Shown: positions 22,007-34,228, counted from the stretch's first letter. The stretch: DNA of 64,000 nucleotides from Dermacentor variabilis (GCF_050947875.1 NC_134571.1:230526024-230590023); one strand, 5' to 3'. Made by a program: numbers and translations. Notes: a model not told the origin generated them from the letters alone.

Positions 22007-24023
22007 TCAAAATCTTAAAATGCGATTTATAACTGCTAAGGTGCTTTGGTACCTTTTCTAAACAAAAGAGTATCATATTTCTCTCAGTGCAGCAGTCACC
22101 GTTCATATTTTGTTGAATCCACAAGAAACCTAATTTATTTTCATTACTTCTGCTTTAACAAATCGTCACTACTATTTGTCACAATATGTAGCTATTCCAC
22201 TTTCATTTCAAACGAAGCGGGGTTCTGAGGAGTGCTGCATATGATTAGTTTCTGAATAAATAGAAGCGCCTTCACCTAATAAAGTAAGATAACATTAATA
22301 TATTTCACTCTTTCTACTTAAAGAATGACGCATAGCACGTTTCGCATACAGATTCTGCACACAAGTTCCAAATTCTAGAAGCCACGAATTGAGAGGCAGC
22401 TAATTCCTTATAAACCCTGCTGTCGCAGAATCCATGGTATCAACATGCGTACTCTTGAATGAATTATTCTAAACGTCAAAAAAATAAATTCAGGGTTTTT
22501 GGTGAACAGCCCCACACTGATTAAGATGTACGCCGTAAGGATGGCTCCAGTATTATTTATGCCCACCTGGGCTTTTTTGACATGCATCTTAGCTTAGCTA
22601 TATTTCTCAACCTTGCTCCTCCAGATGTGTTGACGATAACAAATGTATTGTGCACTGCTTCATTACGGAAAAACAGCAAAAAGAAAAGTGAGACAAGAAA
22701 GACAAACAGCACAGCGCCTGTCCTGTCCATCTTGTCTTCACATTTCTTCGCACTGTTTCTCCATAATGAAGCCTTACAGACAAGTTCACACCCTTTTAAA
22801 TATTTATTGTGCACAGCTGCCCATGAACTTGTGACATACGCCGTGTCGAAGTGCTTCTTGCAACCTTACTCTCCTGGTCGCAGGACTTGGTCTCCACGTT
22901 TGAGAGCATCCTACGAACCATGTAGTCAGCTCTTTTCACTGAACATGGAAACTCTCTCTTAGCACATGCAAGACCTGCCGTTGCAGTTAGGTGCAAATCA
23001 CTTCTTGCCTACAATCCGTCTCCACCAGGCAACGTCGCAGCTCGGGATTCAGACTGTTCGTCTGAATTTTTAAGCGCTTGCCTAGAAGACGGTGATAGAT
23101 TGCTCAATCTTGAAGCGAACACTGCTAAACCAATGGCTCGTCGTCTGCTCGCAGTGCTTGTCGGGAACCGCTTCCAAGGATCGACACATGCTGTCTGGCC
23201 GTCTGCTAGAGCATGCGGCACGACTGAACTGTCGGGGTCATTATCATCCGTTATGGCACCTGAGGGATTTGAATGACTATAGTGAAGGGCAGGAACAGTG
23301 AAAAAATTAGTTTTAATTTCTTTCAACGCACTTTGCATACAGTTACAATTGCTTAGACATCCACATTTACCGCTTGTTCAGTCTCTCAGAGTGTGCTGCT
23401 GTGCAGCGGTGCAACACCACCCATAGTGAGACCTGTTCTTACACCGTGGGCCAAACTGGCACTGAGCAGCTACGTCGCAATCTGCTTTCATTTTGAACAC
23501 CACGGGAAAATTTTCACGTGCCACTACTATGTGCTTGCCAGCCAAAAAGAAATAAAACAATTCACAGACGAGGTTGGTTGGACAAAGAGCTTGCACAAGA
23601 TGCAGCGACAAAAAACAATCACATTTGGATATAGATATGGCTCTTGGCCATGTGTTCATAAACATGCACACTGTAGGATGCTGGACGATTAGGGGCAACT
23701 TTTTTTTAAAGAAAATATTCCTACTTATATTCTGGTTTATACAGTACAGTTACATCAAACAAAAATAGTAGCCACTACCGATAAATGAAACTAGCCCAGA
23801 AGTTGGCCAACTCGAGCGGCGGCCCGGCAAGCCGCCAACACCCCCTCAGAAAATGTGGTTTGACATGGCTGCTTCTGCACAGCTCTATAGGCATTACTGC
23901 AGGATGAGGGTCCTTCTATAGTTTCCATCTGGTCACGAAACTTCCCCGAAAGATTCAGACAGGGACCGGAGGAGGCACCAGAGGTGCTGGCTTAAGTAGA
24001 AGAACCTGCTGCACCACATAGTA
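22007..24023. other. No gene recognised; one imperfect long hairpin
   Basis: The only structure I see is an imperfect inverted repeat, about 22657-22772. GCTTCATTACGGAAAAACAG pairs with CTGTTTCTCCATAATGAAGC across a centre near GACAGGACAGGCGC on the opposite strand. It could be a PLE-end hairpin like the one at 54680-54824. No supported coding sequence. Confidence 0.45.
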
Positions 24024-25083
24024 CAGTAAAACCTCGTTAAACCGTACCCACTTAAACAGTAGTTTTGTTTTAAAGGAAGTAAAGTCAAACCCCTAACTCA
24101 GGGGCCATTGAACATAATGTGTTTTGTATCCACATAAACCGTGCCAGCTTATTGCGTACATATCGGTCAACACATAGTGTCTCCATTTTTCGCTGCGCAA
24201 ACATGGCGGTGCGTCATTTCCATCGGGCGGCCCGGCCCTGGCAGAACAAGCCTCAGAGATAAGCTCCCTGTGCATTGGTACGTGAAGCCACATCAACATC
24301 ATTTCGGCGCCGTGCCAGAGAGTGTTGTGGCATCGTGCAAACAAGGACTCGTGTCATATCGAAGCTCGGATAAAAAAGGCACCGGGTCCTTGTCAAAAAA
24401 GAACAATTAGACATTGTTTGTGCTATCGAACATGACACGAAGAAGTCAGCGTCTGCACGCGACAGGGATCTACTGTTGACTACGGCGTGTGGCATTTGGA
24501 ATGTGAAGAAGTTGCTCGGCAGCGCCGCTGCAACTGCGAAGAGATGTCGGTTACGAGGTTTGACTTTTCTCCATCGTTGCCTCTGTTGTTGCCGAAGTGT
24601 CGACTAGCCACAGTGATGAGGACGACACGGAAAGTGACAGCATGGGCGATTCAGGCCCGACAGTGGCAGAAGCTGCGTGTTATGTTAGCCTCGTGAATGC
24701 AATCGTCGCGACAAGAACAGCACCCCACAAGTTCTGCAGCACTAGTGCCCGCGTGCATAGAAAACATGCAACGGCAACGAGGAATCTGCCATGCGAGTGT
24801 TTACCGAGAAGAGGGGGATGGCTGAAAAGCTGGCTTGCAGCTTCAGTAAGTTTGAGGCCGCTGTCATCGCTGCTAGGCCACCACGGCATCAAACGAAAAT
24901 AACACTTTTGTCACGCGAAGTGAATAAATACTGCATGTTTTTTTCCTGTTCATCGCACTCTCTCCGAGTTCCGTTTCTGATAAGTAAGTGGGCGATCTCA
25001 TGCTATTTCGGTTAAGCAGTACTACCGTTTAGCATGTACTTTTTCTGAGCTCTGGCGAACTACGGTTTAACGAGGTTTCACTG
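24024..25083 (+). mobile_element. Internally deleted pogo-type transposon
   Basis: The ends CAGTAAAACCTCGTTAAACC (24024) and, inverted, CAGTGAAACCTCGTTAAACC (25083) are terminal repeats with TA on both sides (24022-24023, 25084-25085). Inside, about 24375-24530 reads as the transposase helix-turn-helix (KKEQLDIVCAIEHDTKKSA) with no start, and near 24600-24720 an acidic stretch (SDEDDTESDSMGDSGPTVAE) resembles the transposase C-terminus. The DDE core between them is missing. The copy cannot move by itself. Confidence 0.85.
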
Positions 25084-25332
25084 TAGTCGCTCTGCACGAT
25101 CATGCAAGTCTTTCGCCAAGATAGGCCCACCTTTATTTCAGTATGCTTGCAGAGTGAGCATGCAACAGAAAGATTTGGCAAAATTATTGAACGTCAACTG
25201 AAGTCATATCGCACTCCTGGATTTTATTGAACGTGCGATGTGTTTGTGCCTAAATTATATATATACGGTACCTTCGTATGACTGACATGGCTCCCTCCAC
25301 CCCTAGTAGCCTTCTGCACACTGTGTCACCAG

Positions 25333-25969
25333 GGGCGCGATCGGAGATCTTTGTTCGATACGCGTTCTGTTCGGTTGCCGAAACGTTACAAAGTGCCAGT
25401 ATGCAAAAGTTCTGAGAATGGGGCAGAGAGAGCAGCCAATCGGCAAGCGGTGAACTCCCCGGAAGTTTACTTCCTTCGTTTGTCGTCTGCTTGCAGACAG
25501 TATACTACAGAACGAAATGTTTTTCGCCTTCCAATGAATGAAATCTTTATCTAAAAAATGTATTTTTTTTCTTCTCAAGCTTAAACACGTTTTCAAATAG
25601 CAGTATGTGTGACTATAACTATTAGTTTCTCTTCGTCGTCCCTAGGTGGTGTCGCACAAAGCGAGGAGAACAAAGAAACGACGGGAACAGTGGCGCACTT
25701 TTCAAGAGGCAGCAACAACATTCCCGTGGCTTGCTGGCACCGATGATGGGGTCGATTTTGCTGTACAACCAACGCACTATTTGTTTCGAGAAACGAAAGC
25801 GACAACGGAATTCACGTTTTGCCATATCTTCAAACGCCTTTCACACCGCCACCCACTCTCCTTCCTTCTTGAGGAATGCCAGCGCAACAACCTAAGTTCC
25901 CTACGCAAGCACCATTTTTCTTGAATCAAACTATGGATTGCATCCGAACAAAGATCTCCGATCGCACCC
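25333..25969. mobile_element. 637-bp Harbinger-like MITE
   Basis: GGGCGCGATCGGAGATCTTT at the left and, inverted, GGGTGCGATCGGAGATCTTT at the right differ by one base over 20, and both continue GTTCG. CAG lies on both sides (25330-25332, 25970-25972), a 3-bp target duplication as in PIF/Harbinger-type elements. The interior frame at 25646-25924 shows no known domain. Confidence 0.75.
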
Positions 25970-25984
25970 CAGGTGGCTGTCTCT

Positions 25985-26485
25985 ATTTGTACTTTGTTTA
26001 GTTAGTAAGTTAATATTTGCTTAGTTTAGATACCTTAGTTAATCAGTTGGTTAGCTTGATTAGTGAATTTTATTTAAATAATTATAGTCAGAAACTCCAG
26101 TTACAATTATAGTTGTATTTTGCTAGTTTGGTTAGTTGCCTTATTTGTTTAATTATAGTTGGCATGTATTAATTATGAAATTAGTCTTGCTACTGTATTT
26201 TGCTACATTAGGCATATAATTGAGTTTAGTTTGGTAATGCAGTTCCTAGATTATTACTAAGTAGGTTTGGCTAGCTGGTTATTTGTGCAGTAATTCATTT
26301 CATAAATATTTGTTTGGTTAGGTAAATAATACAGTTAGGCAAGAATTTATTAGTATTTGGTTAGATAGGTTAGCTATTGTTAATGTAGGTACCAGTTAAT
26401 AGTTATCTAGATAAGTTAGTAAAGTTATGTAGTAATGAGCTTAGTTAATCAGCTAGTTTAGATAGCTTATTACATATGAAATGTG
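25985..26485. repeat. TTAG-rich low-complexity tract
   Basis: About 500 bp of A/T-rich sequence, with TTAG/TTAGTT/TTAGG words scattered in one orientation, as if derived from a decayed short tandem repeat. No coding potential. It is not an uninterrupted TTAGG telomere array. Confidence 0.55.
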
Positions 26486-27071
26486 TTTAGTTATTAGCAT
26501 GCCTGTCAACCTTGCAACATAAAAATTCGGCGGGGGGGAGGGGGTAAGCAAAAAAAAAAAAAATTCAGTTTAGCAATATGAACATTGAGGCAGACATTGG
26601 AAGAGGTGAAGGCGGAGGCCCACTAATTTATTTTGAACTGATCTCTTTGTTGTTGCATCATCAGAAACTCTTCCAAGTAGGGCCGTGAAGACCAGTGTCT
26701 GGACTCCTGCTGCTTGCAGTGGAAGGGGGCCCATCTGCTTTACTTGTGAAGGGACTTTGCAGACTTTGCAAGCTTAAAAGAATATGCAGATACCACTCAC
26801 TGTGGGAATCGATGTAAGCAAAGCATTCTGTGCTGGATGCTTTGATTGACGATAATTAGTGGTGATGTTAGACGGCTAAAGCTTAATTTCTTTATTGTTT
26901 AGTCTAACATGAGAGTGGTGAGTTGATATTAAATGTTACCTTGCGGGCACCACTGCTGTTTGTCTGCGTAGTACACAGAACACACAGTGAGAGGTGTTTG
27001 CTTGAGGCGTTGTTGTGCGCCACAGTCATTGCCTCAGATGGCACATCGCATTGTGGCAGAAGTATTGAATT
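26486..27071. other. No gene recognised
   Basis: It contains a G-run and A14 run near 26530-26565 after CCTGTCAACCTTGCAACATA. A hairpin TGTTAGAC...GTCTAACA lies at about 26865-26910. Nothing coding is supported. Confidence 0.4.
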
Positions 27072-27262
27072 GGATTATGGGGCTGTATGTGCCAAAACCA
27101 CAATCAGATTATGAGGCACGCCCTAGTGGCGGACTTCGGATTAATTCTGACACTGTGATGTTCTTTAACGTGTCCCAAAATCTAAGTGCAGGTGCGTTTT
27201 CTATTTCGCCCCCATCGAAATGCGGCTGCCATGGTTGGGATCAAATTCACAGCCTCTAGTAA
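27072..27262 (-). repeat. tRNA-derived SINE, Ruka-like, diverged copy
   Basis: Shared words with 38745-38930 in the same order: ATTATGGGG, GATTATGAGGCACGCC, GTTCTTTAACGTG, AATCTAAGTxCA, and TTTCGCCCCCATCGAAATGC. The last word, reverse complemented, is the GCATTTCGATGGGGGCGAAA hallmark of the tick SINE Ruka. The element is on the minus strand and diverged. Confidence 0.8.
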
Positions 27263-28789
27263 TGCCATTAGCGGCGAGAACTTACGAGTGGTGAGGTCAC
27301 GGCCAGGACGCCGCTCGCTCCGCCTCGCTCGGGTGCCGCGCGCACTCGTTCCCTTCGTGTAGGCTATGGGTATGGGTGACTTGAGCCGTCCTTAATGAAG
27401 GATATGTCGGCTTCTTTCAGCTGTCATGCCTGAACCACAGTTCCTTCTTCAAAAGAGCACGAGTCAAGAAAATTTGCGGCTTGGATATCGCAGGCTATGT
27501 AGCGTTGAAGGGGTCTACTGGTTTTGCAATGCATATATGCACCATGCCTGTACATAAATTTTGCGTAAAAAGAATGCCTGCAAATTCAACACGCGAAGTT
27601 GTGTATGATGCTTTGCTAAGCACTTAATATTCCTCTAGTACTTAGCTATGAGAGACATTGCATTTTGCACGGAAGAAAAATCATGGTATGTGGTGTTGAC
27701 ATGTTATCCATGATAGAAAAACACTGCTCAGCGAAACTGTCATCATGATTCTTGTTACGTTGGAGAGTTGTTCTAGTCAAATATGTTCACTTTATTAATG
27801 CGTAAAAGGAAGAGTTAGGCACTCATTTCATACGAAAAAGTTTGCTGCTACATTCACCGCTCTCTGAAACAGGCCCCCATGAAACGAATTGCTCATGGCT
27901 GCTAACATGATGGTGCGTCATGTATATATAGTTAATTCACAAATACCATAGTCTCAATCACCTCAAAGAAAGGTTCCGTGGTTAAAATTGAGAGCCAATC
28001 AAATGCAAGCGATGAAACGTTTAATGGTGGCCCTCAGTAGCATTTATCGACAATATGGCACACCCCTCACACAACGGTGGCAACCTACTGTCATTATGGT
28101 GAGGCATGCATTGTTCGCGAAACTCATCAGTTCACTGCAACTTCGAATTGACACCATGAACAGTTATTTCACAGTGCACCTTAGGGTGCCTAGAAAAGGA
28201 AAATTCAAGCACCTTCAGCATCACCAAGTCTCGATCCAGCATTGTTGAATTATACAAACGGAGAACTATTCGCTTTGTCAGTATATAAAAGAGAACCTCG
28301 CAAACCTTCATAAGGAAGACATGAACCCTACACATTTCACTTGATTTTTGACCCTCCACCGGGGAATTAGGATATCTTCAATATGTCCCATACAATGATG
28401 CTTCGGCTTCTTTCTGGCTGCAGCCATAAGGTCCAAAAGGCATATTTCACTAAAAAATTTGGGCCGAGTGGCCTGCGTCAGTTTGCCAAATAGATTCGTC
28501 ACGTATATTATTCAAGCAACAAGCCAGTAAATTGCTCAAGTGAGTTCAAGGTGTAGCACGGAAAAGGGATTATATATTGGTACATTCCTTTCCGTATTCT
28601 GCAAACAGCTGCAAAAGTCAATTACCTTTACTACAAATTACCGCCATTTAAAAGAAACACATGAAGAACTGCCTAATTTTTAGAAGCAGTTAAAGAAGCA
28701 AGTGGTGCTGGTAGAATGTAAACTGCAGTGTTAGTTAGGTTCTCGTGTTACTGTGGAACATTTCTGTGAAGAAATGCAAAAGTTCGATA
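27263..28789. other. No gene recognised
   Basis: No supported coding sequence; ordinary intronic DNA of LRP5/6 as far as can be seen. The last two bases, TA (28788-28789), are the target duplication of the Tigger that follows. Confidence 0.4.
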
Positions 28790-30964
28790 CAGTTGAACCT
28801 CGCTACAACGAAACTGACGGGGCGCGCGAAAAATTTCGTTAAAGCGAAATTTCGTTGAGGCGAAAACAGGCCAAAAACACTGTCAGGTTGGACCACATAG
28901 TCCCAAAACATCATTTATTTCCAAAGAAGTCGGTCAGCTTCTTCTGCTTCTTTTTTTTTGCCACGAGTGCAGTGGCGCGGCTTTCGCACTCGGTGAACAG
29001 TTGCATCGCGACGTCGTCATCGTGAGCACCGAAAAATCTGCGGATCACATCAAAAGCATCCATCACTTTTATTGCAGGTGGTGGCGCTAAGTCCTCCGCG
29101 TCGCTGTCATCATCCGATGATGCGTCGTTGTGGCGAACGCCCTCAATTATAGCTTCGTCACTCAGCTCCTCGTGAGCTAGCACTTCACTGTCAACAGCGA
29201 TGTAGTCGCCGATGTGAACATCGGCCGGCACATCTCCGGAGTCCTGAAGGGCTGCCCATGCCGCATTGGCCTCTGTGGAGGGTGGAGCAATTGTACTGCA
29301 GCCTTCCTCGTCCGACGTGGAGTTCGCTGCCAGTTGAGCATCGGAGTGAAAGCCGGCGTGCACAAAACAGTTGTAGATGATACTGCGACTGGTTGCCGTC
29401 CACGCTGCTGAGACCATCTGTACAGCCATGTACAAATCCACTTCGATTGCCCGACCGGTGTCGATGTTTAACACCAGCCGCTGAATCAGTCGCTGTCGAT
29501 AAGCGCTTTTAACGCTATTGATGATACCTTGATCCAGCGGCTGGATTAAAGCCGTGCAATTCGGCGGGAAGAATCTTACTTCCACGCTTTGAAGCTGAAC
29601 GTCTTCAACGTTATGCGCTGAGCAATTGTCGATGAGCAAACAAACCTTACGTTTCTTTGCCGTCATGTCACGGTCGAAAGCGGTTAGCCACTCTTTGAAA
29701 ACGGCCCGTGTCATCCAAGACTTCTTATTGGCAACATATTTGACGGGCAGGCTCTTGCCACCTTTGAAGCACCGCGGCTTCGCACTTTTGCCTATCACCA
29801 GTGGGCAGCGCTTGTCAGACCCGTCCATGTTGCAGCACAGGAGCACAGGTACACGCTTTTTGCTATGCTTCCCTCCGCTGCATGGCTGGCCCTTCATGTG
29901 AAGCGTCTTGGAGGGGAGGAGCTCGAAGAAAAGTCCCGTTTCATCGGCATTGTATATGTCTGATGTGGCATATTTCTCCATTAATTCCGGCACAGTAGCT
30001 GATGCCCAAGCAGATGCAGCGTCGGCGTCTGATGAGGCCGACTCCCCACACAGCACTTTAGCGACGATTTCATGCCTGGCCTTAAAACGGGTCAGCCACC
30101 CTGAGCTGGCTTTGAAATCATTGATGCCCAGCATACAGGCATAGCCAAGTGCCTTTTGCTGCAACATGTTCCCGCTGACCGGCATCTTCTTTGCGCGCAC
30201 GTCGAGGAACCACGTGTACAGAGCCTTCTCAAGGTCCTCATGAGCCGCTTGCGTCAGCTTTTTCCGCTTCGCGGATGTCCCCGAAGAAAGAGCTTGCGCT
30301 ATCGCGTCTTTCGACTTCAAGATCGTTGACAGCGTGCTCTGTGAGATGCCGAAGTCCGCTGCAACATCTCCCTTTTTCCTGCCACTGGATGCCGCGCTGA
30401 TAATCCGTGCCTTCTCTTCAAGCGAGAGGAACTTCCGCTTTCTAGATGAAGTCGCCATGCTCGCATTCATTACAGCGCACTAGCAGCACAAGCACGAGTG
30501 AAAAAAACTAGGGCAAACGCGCTGCTGTTGCCAGGCTGCTGCGTCCTTTGGCAACGGATTGGTTGCGGCTCTGAATTGGATTGGAAGAAAACGGGAGCTT
30601 GCCCCCGCGCCTTGTCGCAAGGCAGCCAGCCCGATAGTCATCAACACCAAGCTATGGCGGTGATCATGTGCGTTTCAGTGAGTGGATTAGTTTGGTCCAG
30701 CGAATGTTTAGCGAAACAAAGCAGCGTGGGCCTATGGAAGTACATAGATGGGCGGCGATATGCTTGTTTTATTGTAAGATATATTTTTAAATCGAGCTTC
30801 GCATAGCAAAAATTTCGTTGAAGCGGAAACGCGCCCCAAAAATGGTTCGTTGTGATGAGAAATTTGTTCCATTACTTTGTATAGCGAGCTGACGGGGAAT
30901 TGGAAATATTTCGTTGAAGCGAAAATTTCGTTGAAGCGACGTTCGTTGTAGCGGGGTTCGACTG
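28790..30964 (-). mobile_element. Structurally complete Tigger/pogo DNA transposon
   Basis: 2175 bp. Ends CAGTTGAACCTCGCTACAAC (28790) and, inverted, CAGTCGAACCCCGCTACAAC (30964) are followed inward by repeated TTCGTT(A/G)AAGCGAAA-type subterminal motifs. TA is duplicated on both sides (28788-28789, 30965-30966). One open transposase gene fills the minus strand. This has all the parts expected of an autonomous copy; whether it is active cannot be judged from sequence. Confidence 0.9.
28911..30470 (-). CDS. Tigger/pogo transposase, open full-length
   Basis: 519 codons, no interruption. Order: N-terminal CENP-B-type helix-turn-helix (about 10-60, KRKFLSLEEKARI...GISQSTLSTILK), a second HTH_Tnp/CENP-B domain (about 75-140, ending GWLTRFKARHEI), then the DDE_1 catalytic domain with D176 (NADETGLFF), D281 (LLIDNCSAH) and D313 (IQPLDQGII), the DDD form usual in pogo. 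A long acidic region follows, and the C-terminus QKKLTDFFGNK fits a PIP box (Q509, L512, F515, F516) for PCNA binding, as reported for pogo. The protein cuts and pastes its element at TA in the nucleus. The second methionine (residue 5, near 30458) has the better start context (A at -3, G at +4). The gene sits inside LRP5/6 intron sequence on the same strand. Confidence 0.93.
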   Translation of the reverse strand: MNASMATSSRKRKFLSLEEKARIISAASSGRKKGDVAADFGISQSTLSTILKSKDAIAQALSSGTSAKRKKLTQAAHEDLEKALYTWFLDVRAKKMPVSGNMLQQKALGYACMLGINDFKASSGWLTRFKARHEIVAKVLCGESASSDADAASAWASATVPELMEKYATSDIYNADETGLFFELLPSKTLHMKGQPCSGGKHSKKRVPVLLCCNMDGSDKRCPLVIGKSAKPRCFKGGKSLPVKYVANKKSWMTRAVFKEWLTAFDRDMTAKKRKVCLLIDNCSAHNVEDVQLQSVEVRFFPPNCTALIQPLDQGIINSVKSAYRQRLIQRLVLNIDTGRAIEVDLYMAVQMVSAAWTATSRSIIYNCFVHAGFHSDAQLAANSTSDEEGCSTIAPPSTEANAAWAALQDSGDVPADVHIGDYIAVDSEVLAHEELSDEAIIEGVRHNDASSDDDSDAEDLAPPPAIKVMDAFDVIRRFFGAHDDDVAMQLFTECESRATALVAKKKKQKKLTDFFGNK

Positions 30965-30966
30965 TA

Positions 30967-33154
30967 TTATACCATGTACTACTCATTGTGAGCAAACCTG
31001 TTTTTGCGGATTAAAATCAAGGTGACTGTTGTAGAAGTCATATATAGCCACCGTTTGTGACATACTTGTTGCACCGCGGCAGGTATGGTATCATAACTGG
31101 ATTCTTATAGACCTTTTGCATCCGCGATGTGGCAGCAGTGCGTTCATGATCCCAGGGAACTTCCGGTCAGCCAACTTCGACAGTCCAGTTAGCCAAGAAA
31201 AAAGAAGTATTTTGTTGCATAGTATACTCCAGGCACATATTCTTGGTGTTTTCAGATATAGGGACCGTGCGCTGAACATCAAGCTCATGTAGGGGCTTTT
31301 TTTGTTGCACTTAACACTACAATTCACCTGTCAAACGTTCCAACTCTGCAGCGAAACTGGTGCCAGCTGGAGGGTCCTATAAGTTTATAGGCTATTGTAA
31401 CATATGCCGCTACTGAGGGCTTAACCAGAAGTCTTCTGGGAGCTCTGTTTGTAAGCATGAAAAGGTTCTATATGCTATGTTTTTGCAGTTGTCGATCCGC
31501 ACATGCAAAAGCTGCAATGCGCTGGTCTGTGCTGCTTTGGCTGGCACTGTAGCGTTGCCTTTGAGAACTGTATTGTCATCTAAAAAATAAGCTCTTTGAA
31601 TAAATTTTTGTGAACGAAGAAGTCGTCGCTAAAATAAATTTGAGTCAACTGCCATAATTATACAAACAGAGGGAACGAGAGCAAACAAACGAAAACACCG
31701 CTTGAAGTGCAGCAGATGACAGGCGAGAGTCTGTGCCCTGACGTCATGCGAGCGGCGCTTGCAGCACCCCTGTAGTTCGTTTTCGGGGCTAATAGCCGCA
31801 AAGCTAATGCGGCGGGCACAGAACTGTTGATTTGAAGGTCGACCGCTTCCGTAGTGTCGCCTGGAACCTGCGGTGCCCTTTAATTAATACGGCTCTGCTT
31901 CTGCATGCCCTGCATAGCTTGTCTGCTTGACATATTTGCATGGTGATTATTTTTTCAGAAATAGCAGCAACATACTGTACTGCACCTTGAACTTAAGCTT
32001 CTCCAGTTCCCCACAACCGTCGCCGTATAGTAGTAGGGTTTGCTTGCCTTCTCCATGTCACCCCCAACTCCCTTGTATGGGAACTGCCTCTTCTCCTTCC
32101 TACAGTTCTATCTATGTCCTCTCTGGACTCGCACCGTAGCAGAAAGGGAATCGCTGCAGTTTTTGCAATGCTTCTGAGGGGAGTCACGGATAATTACAGC
32201 TGTCGAGAGGCTAATGTGGCGACGGCCCAGGAGCTCCAGAGGGCATTGTGCACATTCGACGTGGTGGGGTGAAAATGAGTTTCTAGTGTCGCCTTTCCTC
32301 TCTGACTCGCTCCTGCCATGTATCGGATTTACACGATTGTAAGTCAACCCCTCCATATCACGTGTGACAGGGGGAAAAAAAAGCATACCCGCGGGCGCAT
32401 TTTATAACGAAAATTTATTAGTAGCTGGCATGGTCACTGGACTACTACTCCTCACTAGCGCTGCCATTGTCATTGCTGCTACGGTCCCGAAGCATGTTGC
32501 CGTCCAGCAAAATTCCGCATTTGCATACATACACAAGTCCACGTCGAAAGCACCCAACCACACAGAGCCGTCGGAGAGGCTCTTTTGACATGTCTGGTTG
32601 GCGTAAATTCGCGCTCTTCTGCCACTAGTCACTCATACTCACGGCGGAGCAGGTGCTTAATGGGAAATGCGGGTCGAAAATCGCGTTTTTTTTTCGAAAA
32701 TTATCCATTTTTTGTTTTTACTTGTTTTGTCAAGTTTAGTACCTCTACTTATATGAAAATAAAAATCAAAGCTGAACTAAAATGGGAAATGGATTAAAAA
32801 TGCATTTAAAGAGCACAAGGTGGCTATTAAAAAACCGAAAGTACGCTGTCTTCGAGCGTCTCGCCGCCGCCATGGCGCGGTTCCTCGCTGTTGCGGATCG
32901 CGTGAGGAGATCAGCCAAGCTTCATTCTCTGAATCGCCATGGTTGCCTGGGCGTCTACAGCGCTAGAAATTATAAAGAAAAGCATGTTATTGCCGTGTTT
33001 TTTGAGCGCTGCGACTCGTTTTTAAATCACGTGGTATGAATCCGGAAACGCCATTGGCCATCATGCGCGTACATGTGGCAAAGCCTACTTGCTGGGTCCA
33101 TGTGTCATCGAGGTGCGCTTCAGAGTGACGATCGTTCGGCAACTATATCTTCTT
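30967..33154. other. No gene recognised; possible left end of the next element
   Basis: No supported coding sequence to about 32650. At 32656 TTAATGGGAAATGCGGGTCG resembles the start of the TTAA element at 52006 (TTAAGGGGGGACGCGGGTCT), so it may be the left end of the element carrying the transposase at 33155. Confidence 0.4.
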
Positions 33155-34228
33155 CATGGACGAAGCGAGACCTAGCAAGCGCAGTCATCATGGAGTGAAA
33201 CACCGTTCGGTGCACAAATATTGAGGTCGCCGACGGAAATCTAAGGCAAAGGCTCGTCCAGCGACAACTCAATCCACGGTTAGGCCTAGCGGAAGCGGTG
33301 CCGATCCCGCCCGTGTTACGGATGCCTCCGGCGAGTTGCGGCATGCAGGGACACCAGCAAAGGTGCACGCCGAGACTATGACAGCGGGAGCTCGCGTGAA
33401 AGCTTCGCCATCAACGTCAAAGCTGCTGTGGCGGCCCGTTCGATAAGAATTGAGTATGAGTAGCTAGTGCGGTTTTCATCAGTGATTGGACTTCACAAAC
33501 TGATGCATCACAAATCTTTCGCTGCAATCAGCCGGAAGGTACACGATGCTGCGATGAGTGCAGTCTCCAAAAATCTCTGGAAATCGCGGGTGATTACAAA
33601 GAGAGATGCCGGCGGGGATAATATTGCTGTGATGTATGATGGCACATGGCATAAACGTGGCCATAAAAGCCACAACGGCATTGGGACAGTTGTTTCCCTG
33701 GACACTGGCCTTTGCCTGGACTTCGAGGTCCTTTCGAACTACTGCCTTGCCTGCAGCCGGCACAGGGTCCTGCCAGATGAGGAAGAAGAAGTCTGGCAGG
33801 CATTTCATGGCCCTGTGTGTCAAAAGAATGTAGACTGCTCGTCCCATGCTATGGAGACAGAAGCAGCAGTGCGTATATGGCAGAGGAGCCGATCTTACGA
33901 CACACCACTGTATTTCAGAAAGTTTCTTAGCGACGGGAACTCGAAAGCCTATGCAGCAGTGGTAGAGGCCAATGCCTACAGTGGTGTCCTTATTGAAAAA
34001 GAAGATTGCACTAATCACGTGGCAAAGCGCCTCGGAACCGCTCTCCGGAAGCTAAAAGAACCCCTGCCAAGAGGAGAGAAACTGAAGGAGCCTGCTATCC
34101 TAAAGCTGCAGACCTACTATCAGGTTGCTATTACTAGCAACAGGGGCAGCGTGAAAGGAATGTATAGAGCAATTTGGGCCTCATATTTTCACTCATGCTC
34201 ATCCGATGGTGCTAGCAGCCATAAGTTT
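33155..34228 (+). pseudogene. Mutator-like transposase domain protein, decayed
   Basis: From ATG at 33155 the frame reads MDEARPSKRSHHGVKH, then hits a stop near 33222 but continues in the same sense, and resumes as an open stretch 33467-34279. That stretch has the hallmarks of the protein family that Pfam calls Mutator-like transposase domain, common in ticks: MYDGTWHKRGHKSHNGIGTV, LDFEVLSNYCLAC, CQKNVDC, and KEDCTNHVAKRLGTALRKL. The aspartates in MYDGTW and LSDGNS may be catalytic. Homology ends near 34228, where unrelated gag sequence starts, so the C-terminal part is missing. The expected zinc-finger region between about 33445 and 33467 is also gone. Dead copy. Confidence 0.8.

Noticed and set aside
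23378..23698. A cysteine-rich secreted peptide on the minus strand (CDVAAQCQFGPRCKNRSHYGWCC)
   Set aside because: No signal peptide at a plausible start, no splice context, and no recognisable family; likely a chance frame.
25985..26485. A true telomeric TTAGG array
   Set aside because: There are no uninterrupted TTAGG runs; the words are irregular and A/T-rich.
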